Positions 53,478 through 61,896 of a stretch of DNA of 64,000 nucleotides are shown one piece after another. The first letter of the stretch is position 1, and every line of letters begins with the position of its first letter. Origin of the DNA: an uncultured Planctomycetota bacterium (GTDB lineage: Bacteria > Planctomycetota > Phycisphaerae > UBA1845 > UTPLA1); contig CAADGE010000048.1 of the NCBI GenBank assembly GCA_900696465.1, forward strand, positions 62,001 to 126,000, given 5' to 3'. The position numbers and the translations under genes were made by a program. The notes beneath the pieces are model-generated. The model had not been told where the DNA came from, searched no databases, and was given only the letters and a program-made list of their open reading frames with translations.

Positions 53478-54896
53478 ATGGACGTTCCTTACTACCCCAT
53501 CAATGACTACGAGCCGCTGATCAAGGGGCTGGTGATCGGCGGGCTGGGGATCACGCACGTCTTCCTCGCCCAGTTTGCCATCGGCGGCGGCATGCTCATG
53601 TGCTACTTTCAATGGCTGGCCCAGACCGGTCGTAGCCCGGTCGCACGGCAATTCCTCGACGGCTATTTCAAGATACTGGTGCTCATCAGCTTCGTGGTCG
53701 GGGCGCTGACCGGTGTGGCGATGTGGTTCACGACGATCCAGGTGAGCCCGCGGACGATCGGCGTGATGGTGGATGAGTTCCACTGGGTCTGGGCGACGGA
53801 GTGGACCTTCTTCTGCCTCGAAGTCGTCGCCGGCTACGCTTTTTACCGCTGCGGCAGGAATCTGCCTGATCGTTCACGGATGACACTGCTCCTGCTCTAC
53901 ACCGTCGGCGCGTGGTTCAGCTTGTTCTGGATCAACGGCATCCTCTCGTGGCAGCTGACACCGGGGCAATGGGGCGAAGACCGGTCGGTCTGGTCGGGCT
54001 TTTTCAATCCGAGTTTCTGGCCCTCGCTGATCTTCCGCACGATCACCTCGCTGACGATCGCCTCGCTGGCCGCGTGTGTCGTCATCAATACGATGACGGA
54101 GCTGCGTCGCGACTTGCGACGCGAACTCATCAACCGCGCGGCGTTCTGCCTTTCGCCCATGCTGCTCATGCCGGCGCTGGGCTACTGGTATCTGAATGTC
54201 ATACCGCCGGACAGCCGCTCCTGGGTCGAGGGCGGCAGCGCGGCCATGACCATGTTCATGGGGATCGCGGTGGCGGCGTCGCTGCTGATCGGCGGGTATG
54301 CCCTGGTCGGCCTGATTGCGCAGCGGCTGTACATCAACGGGGCGACGGCGACGCTGCTGTTGGCACTGGCCTTCGGGGCGACGGCCGGCGGAGAGTTCGT
54401 CCGCGAAGGCGTGCGGAAGCCGTTCACTGTGCGGGAGTATTTGTTCTCCAACTCGATCCGCGCGGATGAGGTGGCCCTGCTGCGCGAGCAGGGCAGCGTA
54501 ACGGCGGACCCGTTCCCCTTGCGCAACGCCGGTATCTACGCCAACGAACAATTACGACTGGGGGCGAAGGTCTATCGATTTCAGTGCAGCATCTGTCACT
54601 CGATGGGCGGGGTGAACGGCTTGACGCATCTGGCGGGCACATGGACGACCGATCAGAAGCGAATGAACATCGCCAAGCTTCAGAATACCAAGCCGTTCAT
54701 GCCGCCTTTTGCAGGCAATGCGGAAGAACTCGAGGCGCTTGTGCAACTGATCGAATGGCACGCCGCGGGGATGCCGCGAACGTGGGAGACCACGTCGAAT
54801 GCCACGGTGCTGGCGGAAATCCGGCAATGGCTCGATGAGGCGGGAACCGAGTCGGCTACCCGGCGTGAAGTTGCCCTGATCCGGGAGGAGCGATGA
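53478..54896 (+). CDS. Cytochrome bd-superfamily subunit I fused to a cytochrome c domain
   Basis: A 472-residue membrane protein from ATG 53478. Eight or nine helices (1-345) follow the CydA pattern: H27 in GITHVFLAQF is placed like the heme d ligand H19 of E. coli, ATEWTFFCLEVV gives the TM3 glutamates, FMGIAVAA gives a methionine like M393, and EFVREGVRKPF matches the EYGRQPW signature with its Glu ligand. The b558 His186 position appears to be Arg (LIFRTITS), and the quinol Q-loop is missing. A C-terminal cytochrome c domain (about 350-470) binds heme through CSICH. It may accept electrons from a c-type donor instead of quinol (inference). The next gene overlaps by four bases. Confidence 0.8.
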   Translation: MDVPYYPINDYEPLIKGLVIGGLGITHVFLAQFAIGGGMLMCYFQWLAQTGRSPVARQFLDGYFKILVLISFVVGALTGVAMWFTTIQVSPRTIGVMVDEFHWVWATEWTFFCLEVVAGYAFYRCGRNLPDRSRMTLLLLYTVGAWFSLFWINGILSWQLTPGQWGEDRSVWSGFFNPSFWPSLIFRTITSLTIASLAACVVINTMTELRRDLRRELINRAAFCLSPMLLMPALGYWYLNVIPPDSRSWVEGGSAAMTMFMGIAVAASLLIGGYALVGLIAQRLYINGATATLLLALAFGATAGGEFVREGVRKPFTVREYLFSNSIRADEVALLREQGSVTADPFPLRNAGIYANEQLRLGAKVYRFQCSICHSMGGVNGLTHLAGTWTTDQKRMNIAKLQNTKPFMPPFAGNAEELEALVQLIEWHAAGMPRTWETTSNATVLAEIRQWLDEAGTESATRREVALIREER

Positions 54897-55990
54897 TGGA
54901 TCGTACATTTCCATTCGGCTTTCCCGGGGCGACGGCGTTCTACCTGACGATCTACGTCCTCACGCTGGTGATCCACGTCTTGTTCATGAATTATGTGCTT
55001 GCCGGTACGGGTTACCTGTTGTTCTGTCGATGGCGTGATGGTTCTGGAAGCATTGCCGATCGGGGCCTGCGCGCCGGCGACGTGCTTCGCGACTGGATGC
55101 CGTTTGCTCTTAGCGGGGCCATCACGGCGGGCGTCGCGCCGCTCCTGTTCGTGCAGATTCTCTACAAGGAGAACTTCTACACAGCTAACCTGCTGCTGTA
55201 TCACCGCTGGATGGTCATCCTGCCGGTGCTCATCATCGGCTTCTACATGCTCTATCTGCTCAAGACGCAGTGGATCGAGCGGCGATCGGCACTGACCCGC
55301 GGCGTCGTCACGCTCGGCGCGCTGTTTTGCTTTGCCTTCACCGGGCTGTCCTGGACGGAGAATCACCTGCTCAGCACGGATACGGCGTCGTGGCCGGGCC
55401 TGTATGAGAGCGGCTCGATGGTCTATTACCACCGAGAGCTGTTGCCCCGGCTGGGCATGTGGGCGGTTGGATCGATTCCAACGATGGCCCTGCTGGTCGC
55501 GTGGCAGCTTTACGTGTTGCAGCGAAGCGGGCAGGAACCGAACGAACTTGAGCCGCGACGACTCGCACTGCTGGCAGTGGTAGGTATCGCGCTCAGTGTG
55601 GGCTGCGCCGGTTTATACGGTTATCAAATGACATCCGAAGTTCGCAGCCACGTCACCGGGGTGCTTGCGGGGCCTTTCCTGCTGGCCGGAGTGGTCGGGC
55701 TGGTGATACAGATCGTTGCCTGGCTGGATCAGGGCAAGAAGACACGTTTCTGCCCGCGCGCACTTGCGGCCGGATCAGCGGGGCTGCTGCTGACGATCAT
55801 TGGGATGACGACGGTGCGCGAGGCGATTCGCCTGGCATCGATTGATGTGACACCGCTGTATGTGCGACACGCGGAATCCGCGGAGAAGGGCGGGCTTTAC
55901 GTTTTCCTGGCATTCTTCGGGATCAATGCCGTGCTGGTAGCGTGGGCGATCCGCTTGACACGATCGCGCGTCGTGCACAGTGCGGATTAA
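54893..55990 (+). CDS. Multi-pass membrane partner of the bd-like subunit
   Basis: A 365-residue protein with about nine transmembrane helices (from about 20 to 345) and short loops. It has no heme c motif. Topology and position match a second subunit of a cytochrome bd-type complex, although little sequence similarity to CydB is evident by eye. Conserved-looking spots are WTENHLLS and YYHRELLPRLGMW. Two ATGs are possible: 54893 overlaps the upstream stop, while 54896 is better spaced (seven bases) from GGGAGG. Both genes are clearly one unit. Confidence 0.75.
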   Translation: MMDRTFPFGFPGATAFYLTIYVLTLVIHVLFMNYVLAGTGYLLFCRWRDGSGSIADRGLRAGDVLRDWMPFALSGAITAGVAPLLFVQILYKENFYTANLLLYHRWMVILPVLIIGFYMLYLLKTQWIERRSALTRGVVTLGALFCFAFTGLSWTENHLLSTDTASWPGLYESGSMVYYHRELLPRLGMWAVGSIPTMALLVAWQLYVLQRSGQEPNELEPRRLALLAVVGIALSVGCAGLYGYQMTSEVRSHVTGVLAGPFLLAGVVGLVIQIVAWLDQGKKTRFCPRALAAGSAGLLLTIIGMTTVREAIRLASIDVTPLYVRHAESAEKGGLYVFLAFFGINAVLVAWAIRLTRSRVVHSAD

Positions 55991-56034
55991 CCTCCGCTGA
56001 AACCGGCGGATTGCAATCCGTCGGCATGATTCCG

Positions 56035-56745
56035 CTAGATGTGAATTCCAAGTGTGCGCAACTGCGCCGTCGCCAGCCGCGCCCAGTCTCGATTCGCCAC
56101 GGGACTCGCCGGGCTTGGGTGCAGAATGCGTCCGATGCGAACATCTGCGCCATCCAGGGCGACTTTCGCGCGGGCTTCGGCGAAGGCGCCAATGCCGACC
56201 ACGATGCTCGGCTGGAAGTAGTCGACGGTTCGACGGAGGGCTTTGTCGCACACGGCCAGCAGCGGCTCGCGCTGCCGGGGCGGGAGTTTATCAGGCGTGA
56301 TGTTTCTGCCACCGGCGTCGACAAAACACAACGGGCAGTAGTTGGCGATGAAGAACCGCCGGAAGAAGCGTTTCGGCGTCTGAAATCGATCGCGGGCCCA
56401 TCCCCAAAGCCGGCGACCGCTGACTTCGCTCCGCCGGCAATCGAAACCGAGGATCGGACGCTTCGGATGCTGTCGGGCCGGCGGGTTGACCGGCCCGGCG
56501 ACGTGTAGCCAGTCGCGTGCGAAGCTAACTTCACCGAAAGGAATGCCGGTCTGGGCCATGCCGAAGGGTCCGGGATTCATCCCGACGAAGAGCACATCGC
56601 GCAGTCCGCGGCCGTACAGACGGAGGTATTCCGCGTACGGCCTGCGGGCATAGACGAGTGGGTTATAGACACAGGCAACGGGGTGGGAGAACCGGAGCCG
56701 GGTCAATTCGCGGACCAGTTCGCGCGTGATCTTTTCGAGTGTCAT
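56035..56745 (-). CDS. SMUG1-like uracil-DNA glycosylase
   Basis: A 236-residue DNA-repair enzyme of the uracil-DNA glycosylase superfamily, SMUG1 branch. The uracil-binding motif is FVGMNPGPFGMAQTGIPFGEV (the Asn in GMNPGP activates water), and the second motif is ILHPSPASPVANRDW with the catalytic His. FIANYCPLCFV corresponds to the base-recognition strand. It removes uracil and oxidised pyrimidines from DNA in the cytoplasm. It is convergent with the oxidase pair 44 bases away. Confidence 0.88.
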   Translation of the reverse strand: MTLEKITRELVRELTRLRFSHPVACVYNPLVYARRPYAEYLRLYGRGLRDVLFVGMNPGPFGMAQTGIPFGEVSFARDWLHVAGPVNPPARQHPKRPILGFDCRRSEVSGRRLWGWARDRFQTPKRFFRRFFIANYCPLCFVDAGGRNITPDKLPPRQREPLLAVCDKALRRTVDYFQPSIVVGIGAFAEARAKVALDGADVRIGRILHPSPASPVANRDWARLATAQLRTLGIHI

Positions 56746-56859
56746 GAATCAGCGGTTTATCAGACACCGGCCGCGCCTTCAATCCGGCCGATCGTCTGGA
56801 TACAATAGATGCAACGATTCGGATTACGAGGGCGCGGTTCGTCGGCGTGGTAGGGCGCC

Positions 56860-57402
56860 ATGGCGAATGGTCGGCGCGGGCCTCGGGAGCGGGAATCAGG
56901 CGTGACCATCCTGCGATGCTATGAGGTTCTCGGTCTTTCGCCGGGCGCGACACTGCGGCAGGTGCACCGCGCCTACAAAAAGCTCGTACTCGCTCATCAT
57001 CCCGACCGCACGGCCGGCGATCCACGAAGTCTGGCCCTCTTCGTCGAGGCGACGGAGGCATACGCCACGCTTAAGCGGGCCCTGACGATGGGCGAAGTGG
57101 TCAAAGGCGCCGGACAGTGCCCGAAGTGTGAGCGGATTGCCCCGCTGTTTCGCAATTTCGGCGGTCAGCGGCTCTGCGCGGAGTGCCTTCTGGTGCAGCG
57201 GCGCAAGTTCCTTCCGCTGCCGACTTATGAACAGGTCAAATGTCTGGGTGTGATCGCGCTACAGGGGGCGGCGCTCTACCTGACGGTCGATTCATTTCTG
57301 ACGCGGAGTCTTCCGCACTGCCTGGCGGCGCTGGTGCTGCTCGTGCTTTCACTGCTGGTGCTTGCGTACGATTTCTGGACCGCCGACGTCATCGAGCGGT
57401 AA
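56860..57402 (+). CDS. J-domain zinc-ribbon membrane protein
   Basis: A 180-residue protein. The J domain (about 10-75) carries the HPD motif in LAHHPDRT and would stimulate an Hsp70. A four-cysteine ribbon (CPKC and CAEC, about 87-113) follows, then two transmembrane helices (about 127-175). The region ahead of the J domain (MANGRRGPRERESG) is basic. It differs from full DnaJ, which has two long zinc fingers and no membrane anchor, and so may recruit DnaK to the membrane. It is convergent with the kinase gene. Confidence 0.83.
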   Translation: MANGRRGPRERESGVTILRCYEVLGLSPGATLRQVHRAYKKLVLAHHPDRTAGDPRSLALFVEATEAYATLKRALTMGEVVKGAGQCPKCERIAPLFRNFGGQRLCAECLLVQRRKFLPLPTYEQVKCLGVIALQGAALYLTVDSFLTRSLPHCLAALVLLVLSLLVLAYDFWTADVIER

Positions 57403-57429
57403 GCAGAAGCATCGCGAATTCCGGGTTTG

Positions 57430-59064
57430 TTACTGTTCTTCGCCGGGAGCCGTGGCCAGGTGGGCCTTGCCGGTTTCGAGCGACCGCGCGCATCGATTAC
57501 AAAGGTGTCGACCGGCGGCATCGGCGGCTTCGCGGGACTCGAAGGTGATGAGATTGGATGCGTTGATCAAACGGCCGCATTCCGTCGTCGGCAGGTGATA
57601 GACGCGACCATGCACGCTGGCGACGTACTTCACGTTCGACATGTCCACCAGGTAAGGAACCTGCGGCCAGGGGACTTTGGCTTCTTCAAGCGAGGCGAAT
57701 TTCGCTGTAGCGGCTTCCTGCTGCGCGTTGCCGGGCGGGCTGGGCAATAACTCGTCGGATGCCGGCTCCGGGTTTTCGGAAAGCGGTTCGGCATTGGTGT
57801 GCGTGACGACGGGATAGTGAATCTGGTTCTCTCGTTCGAGCAGGTCGAGGAAATAATAAATGACGGCACCGACGCCGATGATCACACCGAAGACGGCGGC
57901 GACGGCTGCGATGGAAGCATGCGAACGGCGGCGGCGGGAACTTTCCGCCGGGTCTTCATCGGCGCAGCCCTGTAACTCGGCAGCCAATGCCTTCGCAGAA
58001 TCAAATCGCTTCGACTGATCCACCTCCAGGCATTTTCGCAGCATCGCCACGGCACGAGGCGTCAGTCCGTGGATGCTCGAGAAATCGGGCTCCGGCGGAT
58101 TCTGATGAAGGGCGATCAGCTTGGAGCGCGAGCCGGCATGTAGCAGGGGCTTTCCGGTCAGGGCGTAGAGCATGACCAGGCCCATGCCGTAGATGTCGCT
58201 TTGCTTGGTGGTGCCTTTGCCGCGGGCGGTTTCCGGGGCGATCCACCCGAGCGAGCCGACGGCCTTCCCACGTATCTTCTCGCTGGCCTCCTCGTCGCGG
58301 ACATCGGCGAGCCCGAAGTCCATCAGCTTGAGGTGGCCGTGGTCGTCGAACATCAGATTGCCGGGCTTGATATCGCGGTGGATGATGCCGCGCTCGTGGG
58401 CAAGTGCCAGCGCCTTTGCCGGACCCACCATCAGCGCGAAAAGCTCGCGCGGGGCCATCGGCCCCTTGCGGTCCACGTACTCCTTGAGTGTGCCGCCCTC
58501 CATGAGCTCCAGCGAAAGAAAGACCTGCCCCTGGTCCTCGGCGACCTCGAAAATGGAAACGACAGCCGGATGCTGGAGCTTGGCGACGGCCCGGGCCTCC
58601 TGCATGAACAACTCAGCGGACAAGCCGCCGATGCTGCCGTTCTTCCGCTTGGATCGATTGAGAATCTTAAGGGCGACATCACGGCGAAGTTTGTCGTCGT
58701 GACCGCGCCAGACGACACCCATTCCACCCTGACCTAACACGGAAAGGATTTTGTAGCGTCCGAGGGTCTGTCCAGCCCAGCGCGTGTCGATGGCGACCGA
58801 GGCCGCACCGGCGGATGGCGGATTGTCGCCGTCGAAACCGTTCTTGCCGGAGTCGGACGGCGGCTCATTCTGTGTGGGTCGAAGCTGATTCAGCGAAGAG
58901 GAATCCACCTCTTTCGCGCGGAACTCATTCCGGCAATGTCGACAGACCAGGCGGCGACCCAGCAGGCGCGCAGGCAGACGATAACCCTGCTTGCAACTCG
59001 GGCACACGACCGCTGTCTTGCGCAACGGATCGTTCGCCTGTGCTGAGTGGAGCGTATGATCCAT
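57430..59064 (-). CDS. Membrane Ser/Thr protein kinase with Ada-like C-terminal domain
   Basis: A 544-residue Hanks-type kinase. The N-terminus is a zinc ribbon (CPSC near 19, CRHC near 38). The kinase domain (about 100-370) has GQGGMGVVW, the ATP Lys in VALKIL, IIHRDIKPGNLMFD and LMDFGLADV, all intact. One transmembrane helix follows (about 385-410). The extracytoplasmic part ends in a 60-residue domain, VHGRVYHLPTTECGRLI plus FESREAADAAG and CNRC, resembling the zinc-binding domain of Ada and related secreted modules. It may sense an alkylating or metal signal outside (inference). A promoter-like site lies upstream. Confidence 0.88.
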   Translation of the reverse strand: MDHTLHSAQANDPLRKTAVVCPSCKQGYRLPARLLGRRLVCRHCRNEFRAKEVDSSSLNQLRPTQNEPPSDSGKNGFDGDNPPSAGAASVAIDTRWAGQTLGRYKILSVLGQGGMGVVWRGHDDKLRRDVALKILNRSKRKNGSIGGLSAELFMQEARAVAKLQHPAVVSIFEVAEDQGQVFLSLELMEGGTLKEYVDRKGPMAPRELFALMVGPAKALALAHERGIIHRDIKPGNLMFDDHGHLKLMDFGLADVRDEEASEKIRGKAVGSLGWIAPETARGKGTTKQSDIYGMGLVMLYALTGKPLLHAGSRSKLIALHQNPPEPDFSSIHGLTPRAVAMLRKCLEVDQSKRFDSAKALAAELQGCADEDPAESSRRRRSHASIAAVAAVFGVIIGVGAVIYYFLDLLERENQIHYPVVTHTNAEPLSENPEPASDELLPSPPGNAQQEAATAKFASLEEAKVPWPQVPYLVDMSNVKYVASVHGRVYHLPTTECGRLINASNLITFESREAADAAGRHLCNRCARSLETGKAHLATAPGEEQ

Positions 59065-59106
59065 AAGGAGAGTCGGTGTCCCGGTTTGCGTTCCTACCCT
59101 TTTTTA

Positions 59107-59134
59107 ATCATACCCCGGCTTTGAGAGATACAAA
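59107..59134 (-). promoter_or_regulatory. Candidate promoter for the Ser/Thr kinase gene
   Basis: On the minus strand TTTGTA (59134-59129) precedes TATGAT (59112-59107) with a 16-base spacer. The -10 matches five of six positions. It is about 43 bases before the kinase ATG. Confidence 0.4.
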
Positions 59135-59218
59135 GGGGTGTCTGAATTTTTTGCTTTTCCGGACGTCGGTTGGGGGGCGGCAGGAAGCCCGCACGGCAGG
59201 GTGGATGCCCGGCAGCCA

Positions 59219-59743
59219 TTACAGGCGGGCGCGAAGCTGCTTGAGGAAGCCGAGCAACACCGGACGCGGCAGGGTCGGCAATCCGTAGGCCGACAGGTCC
59301 TCGGCCGCCATCTCATCCAGCAAGCCCAGGGTATGTGAACGGTTTCGCTCCAGTTGGCCGGCGACTTCCTCGGCCTGGTCGAGCTTGCCCTGCGACATTG
59401 CGTCGATGTATTTCACAATCAGGGCGGCCAACTGCTTGGATGAGGGTGAGGGTGGGGGGGTGGCACTGCCGCGGCCACCGGCGCCACGGCCACCGGGCTC
59501 GCCGGGCATCGTTCGTTCGTGGAGAAGCCGCCATTGTACGGCTGCGTCCTCCTCGGCCTGACGCTTCCGCCGCTTCTCTTCCTGATCGTCCAGTGGTGTC
59601 AGATCGAGTTCTTCGGTTTCTTCCGGCGGCCGGCGGATGTAGTTCAGCCCGCCGCAATGCGGGCACTTTCCCTGCCTGCCTGCAGCTTCATCCGGGGCTT
59701 TGATCGACTTGTTGCAGTGTTCGCAATGGAATTCGATGGCCAC
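59219..59743 (-). CDS. Zinc-ribbon hypothetical protein
   Basis: A 174-residue soluble protein. A zinc ribbon (CEHC near residue 7, CPHC near 28) is followed by a charged linker (EEKRRKRQAEED) and a Gly/Pro/Ser-rich stretch, then a helical C-terminus (about 100-174). The ribbon form FHCEHCNKSIKAPDEAAGRQGKCPHC is very common in planctomycetes as a short domain in front of unrelated regions. It lies 91 bases after der on the same strand. No function is known. Confidence 0.75.
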   Translation of the reverse strand: MAIEFHCEHCNKSIKAPDEAAGRQGKCPHCGGLNYIRRPPEETEELDLTPLDDQEEKRRKRQAEEDAAVQWRLLHERTMPGEPGGRGAGGRGSATPPPSPSSKQLAALIVKYIDAMSQGKLDQAEEVAGQLERNRSHTLGLLDEMAAEDLSAYGLPTLPRPVLLGFLKQLRARL

Positions 59744-59834
59744 GTTGATGCCTCACGCCCCAGGTCCGTCAGGGGCCGTGGTTGACGTCACTGGTCGAGT
59801 CTCCGTGCTGCGGATCACCCGGGATGCCGCCAAG

Positions 59835-61220
59835 TTATTCTATGTCAACCGGGACAGGGCTTTCTCCCGTGCCCTTTGTCCGGCGGCGCGTTCCCGGCTC
59901 GATGCTCTTTCTGGCACGCCAGACCAATCGTACCGGCACCTCGTCGAACGGTAAAGATTCGCGGATGCGCTTCTCGGCGAAGCGGCGATACTGCTCCTTC
60001 ATCAGGGCAGGATTGTTGACGAACAACACGATCGTCGGCGGGCTGACCGAAACCTGCGTCGCGTAGTATATCTTCGGTTGGGCGCCGTGCTTCGTCGCCA
60101 TCGGCTGACGTTCGGCGAGGGTGGTCTCGATTGCCCGGTTGAGCTGGCCGGTGGTGACGCGCTTCCGTGCCTGATTAAAGAGACTCTGTGCCAACTCGAT
60201 CGTGCCCTGGACGTTTCGTCCGGTCAATGCCGTGGTGAATGCCACAGGAGCGTAGGATATCTGCGGGAGCATCCGGGCGAGATAATCACCGTAGGACTCG
60301 GAGGAGGCCTGGCCCTTGGCGAGGTCCCACTTGTTTACGACGAGGATGCAGGGCTTGTATTCATCGACGACGTAGCGCGCCAGTTTCTTATCCACGTCGC
60401 TGATCGGGACCGTCGAGTCGATCAGGAAAAGCACCACGTCGGCCCTGCGGATGGACGCGAGGGCCCGGTTGTATCCGTAGAACTCGATACTGTTGTTCGC
60501 CCGGCGCTTGGACTTGGCCACACCGGCTGTGTCGATCGCCACGAAGGTTCGGCCGTCCAGCTCGAAGCGGACGTCGATCGCGTCTCGCGTGGTGCCGGGC
60601 ACCTCGCTGACGATGACCCGCTCCTGCCCGGCGAGGGAGTTGATGAAGGTGCTCTTGCCGACATTGCGCCGTCCGACGATGCAGATCTTCATCACCGGAT
60701 CGGGGGCGTCGGTAGTCATGCGTTCGCCCAGGCGCTGTTGGATGGTCTCCAGGAGCGTACGCCGGCCCCGGGCGTGCAGCGCCGAGACGCAGATCGGCTC
60801 GCCGAAGCCGAGGGCGACGAGGGCGCCGCCGATGTGGGCGTGCTGCTCGGTATCGGCCTTGTTGGCGACGAGCTGCACCGGGCGGGAAATGCCGCGGAGC
60901 AGCTCGGCGACTTCACGGTCCAGCGGGGTGATTTCCTCGCGGATGTCGACGACAAACAGGACAAGATCGGCGGCACTGAGCGCGAAACGGATCTGCTGCT
61001 CAACGTGCTCGGTGAGGTTGTCGTGATCCTCAATGCCGTATCCGCCGGTATCGAGCAGCTCGAAATAGTGGTCGTCGATCTCGATGATCGCGCTGACCCG
61101 GTCGCGCGTCACGCCGGCCATCGGGTCGACAATGCTGATCCGTTCGCCGGCAAGCATGTTCAGGAGCGAACTCTTACCGACGTTCGGGCGACCAACGATG
61201 GCGACGACAGGCAGAGCCAT
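59835..61220 (-). CDS. der: Ribosome-assembly GTPase Der (EngA)
   Basis: A 461-residue tandem GTPase needed for 50S ribosome maturation. The first G domain has GRPNVGKSSL and DTGGYG, with VANKAD. The second has GRRNVGKSTF, DTAGVAK and VVNKWDLAKG. A KH-like domain covers about 350-461 (LNRAIETTLAERQP, IYYATQVSVSPPTIVLFVN). Both GTP sites are intact. The family N-terminus fixes the start at ATG 61220; 15 residues further upstream are not conserved. Confidence 0.95.
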   Translation of the reverse strand: MALPVVAIVGRPNVGKSSLLNMLAGERISIVDPMAGVTRDRVSAIIEIDDHYFELLDTGGYGIEDHDNLTEHVEQQIRFALSAADLVLFVVDIREEITPLDREVAELLRGISRPVQLVANKADTEQHAHIGGALVALGFGEPICVSALHARGRRTLLETIQQRLGERMTTDAPDPVMKICIVGRRNVGKSTFINSLAGQERVIVSEVPGTTRDAIDVRFELDGRTFVAIDTAGVAKSKRRANNSIEFYGYNRALASIRRADVVLFLIDSTVPISDVDKKLARYVVDEYKPCILVVNKWDLAKGQASSESYGDYLARMLPQISYAPVAFTTALTGRNVQGTIELAQSLFNQARKRVTTGQLNRAIETTLAERQPMATKHGAQPKIYYATQVSVSPPTIVLFVNNPALMKEQYRRFAEKRIRESLPFDEVPVRLVWRARKSIEPGTRRRTKGTGESPVPVDIE

Positions 61221-61296
61221 AGAGAGATTGTAATCGGTCAGCCAGGGTTGTGCCTGTTTGAGCATTTGCAGGGCGTGTCATCGACCCGATTTTTCC

Positions 61297-61803
61297 CTAT
61301 CGCTGCCACAGGCCGTGCTGGTTGTCGCCCAGAAAGTAAATCGCGAACTTTCCGTGGCCGGGAATCTCCCACGGCGGATGGGCGATCTGTCCTCCCGCCG
61401 CTACCACCGCCGCGACGGCTGCTTCGATGTCGTCCACCAGCCAGTAGGGCCGCACGACCGGCTCCTCGTCGTCGCGCATCGGCGCCCGCACGCCCACCAG
61501 CCCGCCGCCCGGCAGCGCCGCCGTCCTCGCGTTGCCCAGCCCCGCAACCGGCTCACCGAACTGCACCCCATGCGCCGCAGCGTACACAGCGCAGACCGCA
61601 TCGACATCCTTCGACACGATTTCAAGATAGTGAATCTGCATCGACCCGTAAAACTTCTGCACGGGTGCTTGATCGGCTTGCACGGTCGATTTCCCTCCGT
61701 CTGTCGATGGCGGCTTGTCGCAGCTCAGCGCATGGCCGACAAAGACCGTGAAGAAGATCATAATCCATGAAACGAACTCGACGGGCAACTTGAGAATCTT
61801 CAT
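61297..61803 (-). CDS. VOC-family (glyoxalase-like) lipoprotein
   Basis: A 168-residue protein with a lipoprotein signal, lipobox HALSC near residue 28, then a vicinal-oxygen-chelate fold. MQIHYLEIVSKDVDAVCAVY, FGEPVAGLGNARTA, PYWLVDDIEAAVAAVVAAGG and GKFAIYFLGDNQHGLW follow the two-module pattern, with His and Glu-like ligands. VOC proteins are normally cytoplasmic, so the exported form is notable. Reaction and metal are unknown. It is encoded between polA and der on the same strand. Confidence 0.82.
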   Translation of the reverse strand: MKILKLPVEFVSWIMIFFTVFVGHALSCDKPPSTDGGKSTVQADQAPVQKFYGSMQIHYLEIVSKDVDAVCAVYAAAHGVQFGEPVAGLGNARTAALPGGGLVGVRAPMRDDEEPVVRPYWLVDDIEAAVAAVVAAGGQIAHPPWEIPGHGKFAIYFLGDNQHGLWQR

Positions 61804-61896
61804 CTGCGCTCCGTTTTTCTGATCCGCTGGTCGTACTCCCGCTGGCGCGACGCCCGTACTCTTTTTGCGAACCTCCGGACTCGCCACCCTTGGCGT

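Noticed and set aside
60078-61751. Plus-strand open frame of 557 codons opposite der
   Set aside because: The minus strand encodes an intact Der GTPase; the plus-strand translation is Arg/Asp/Val-rich without motifs.
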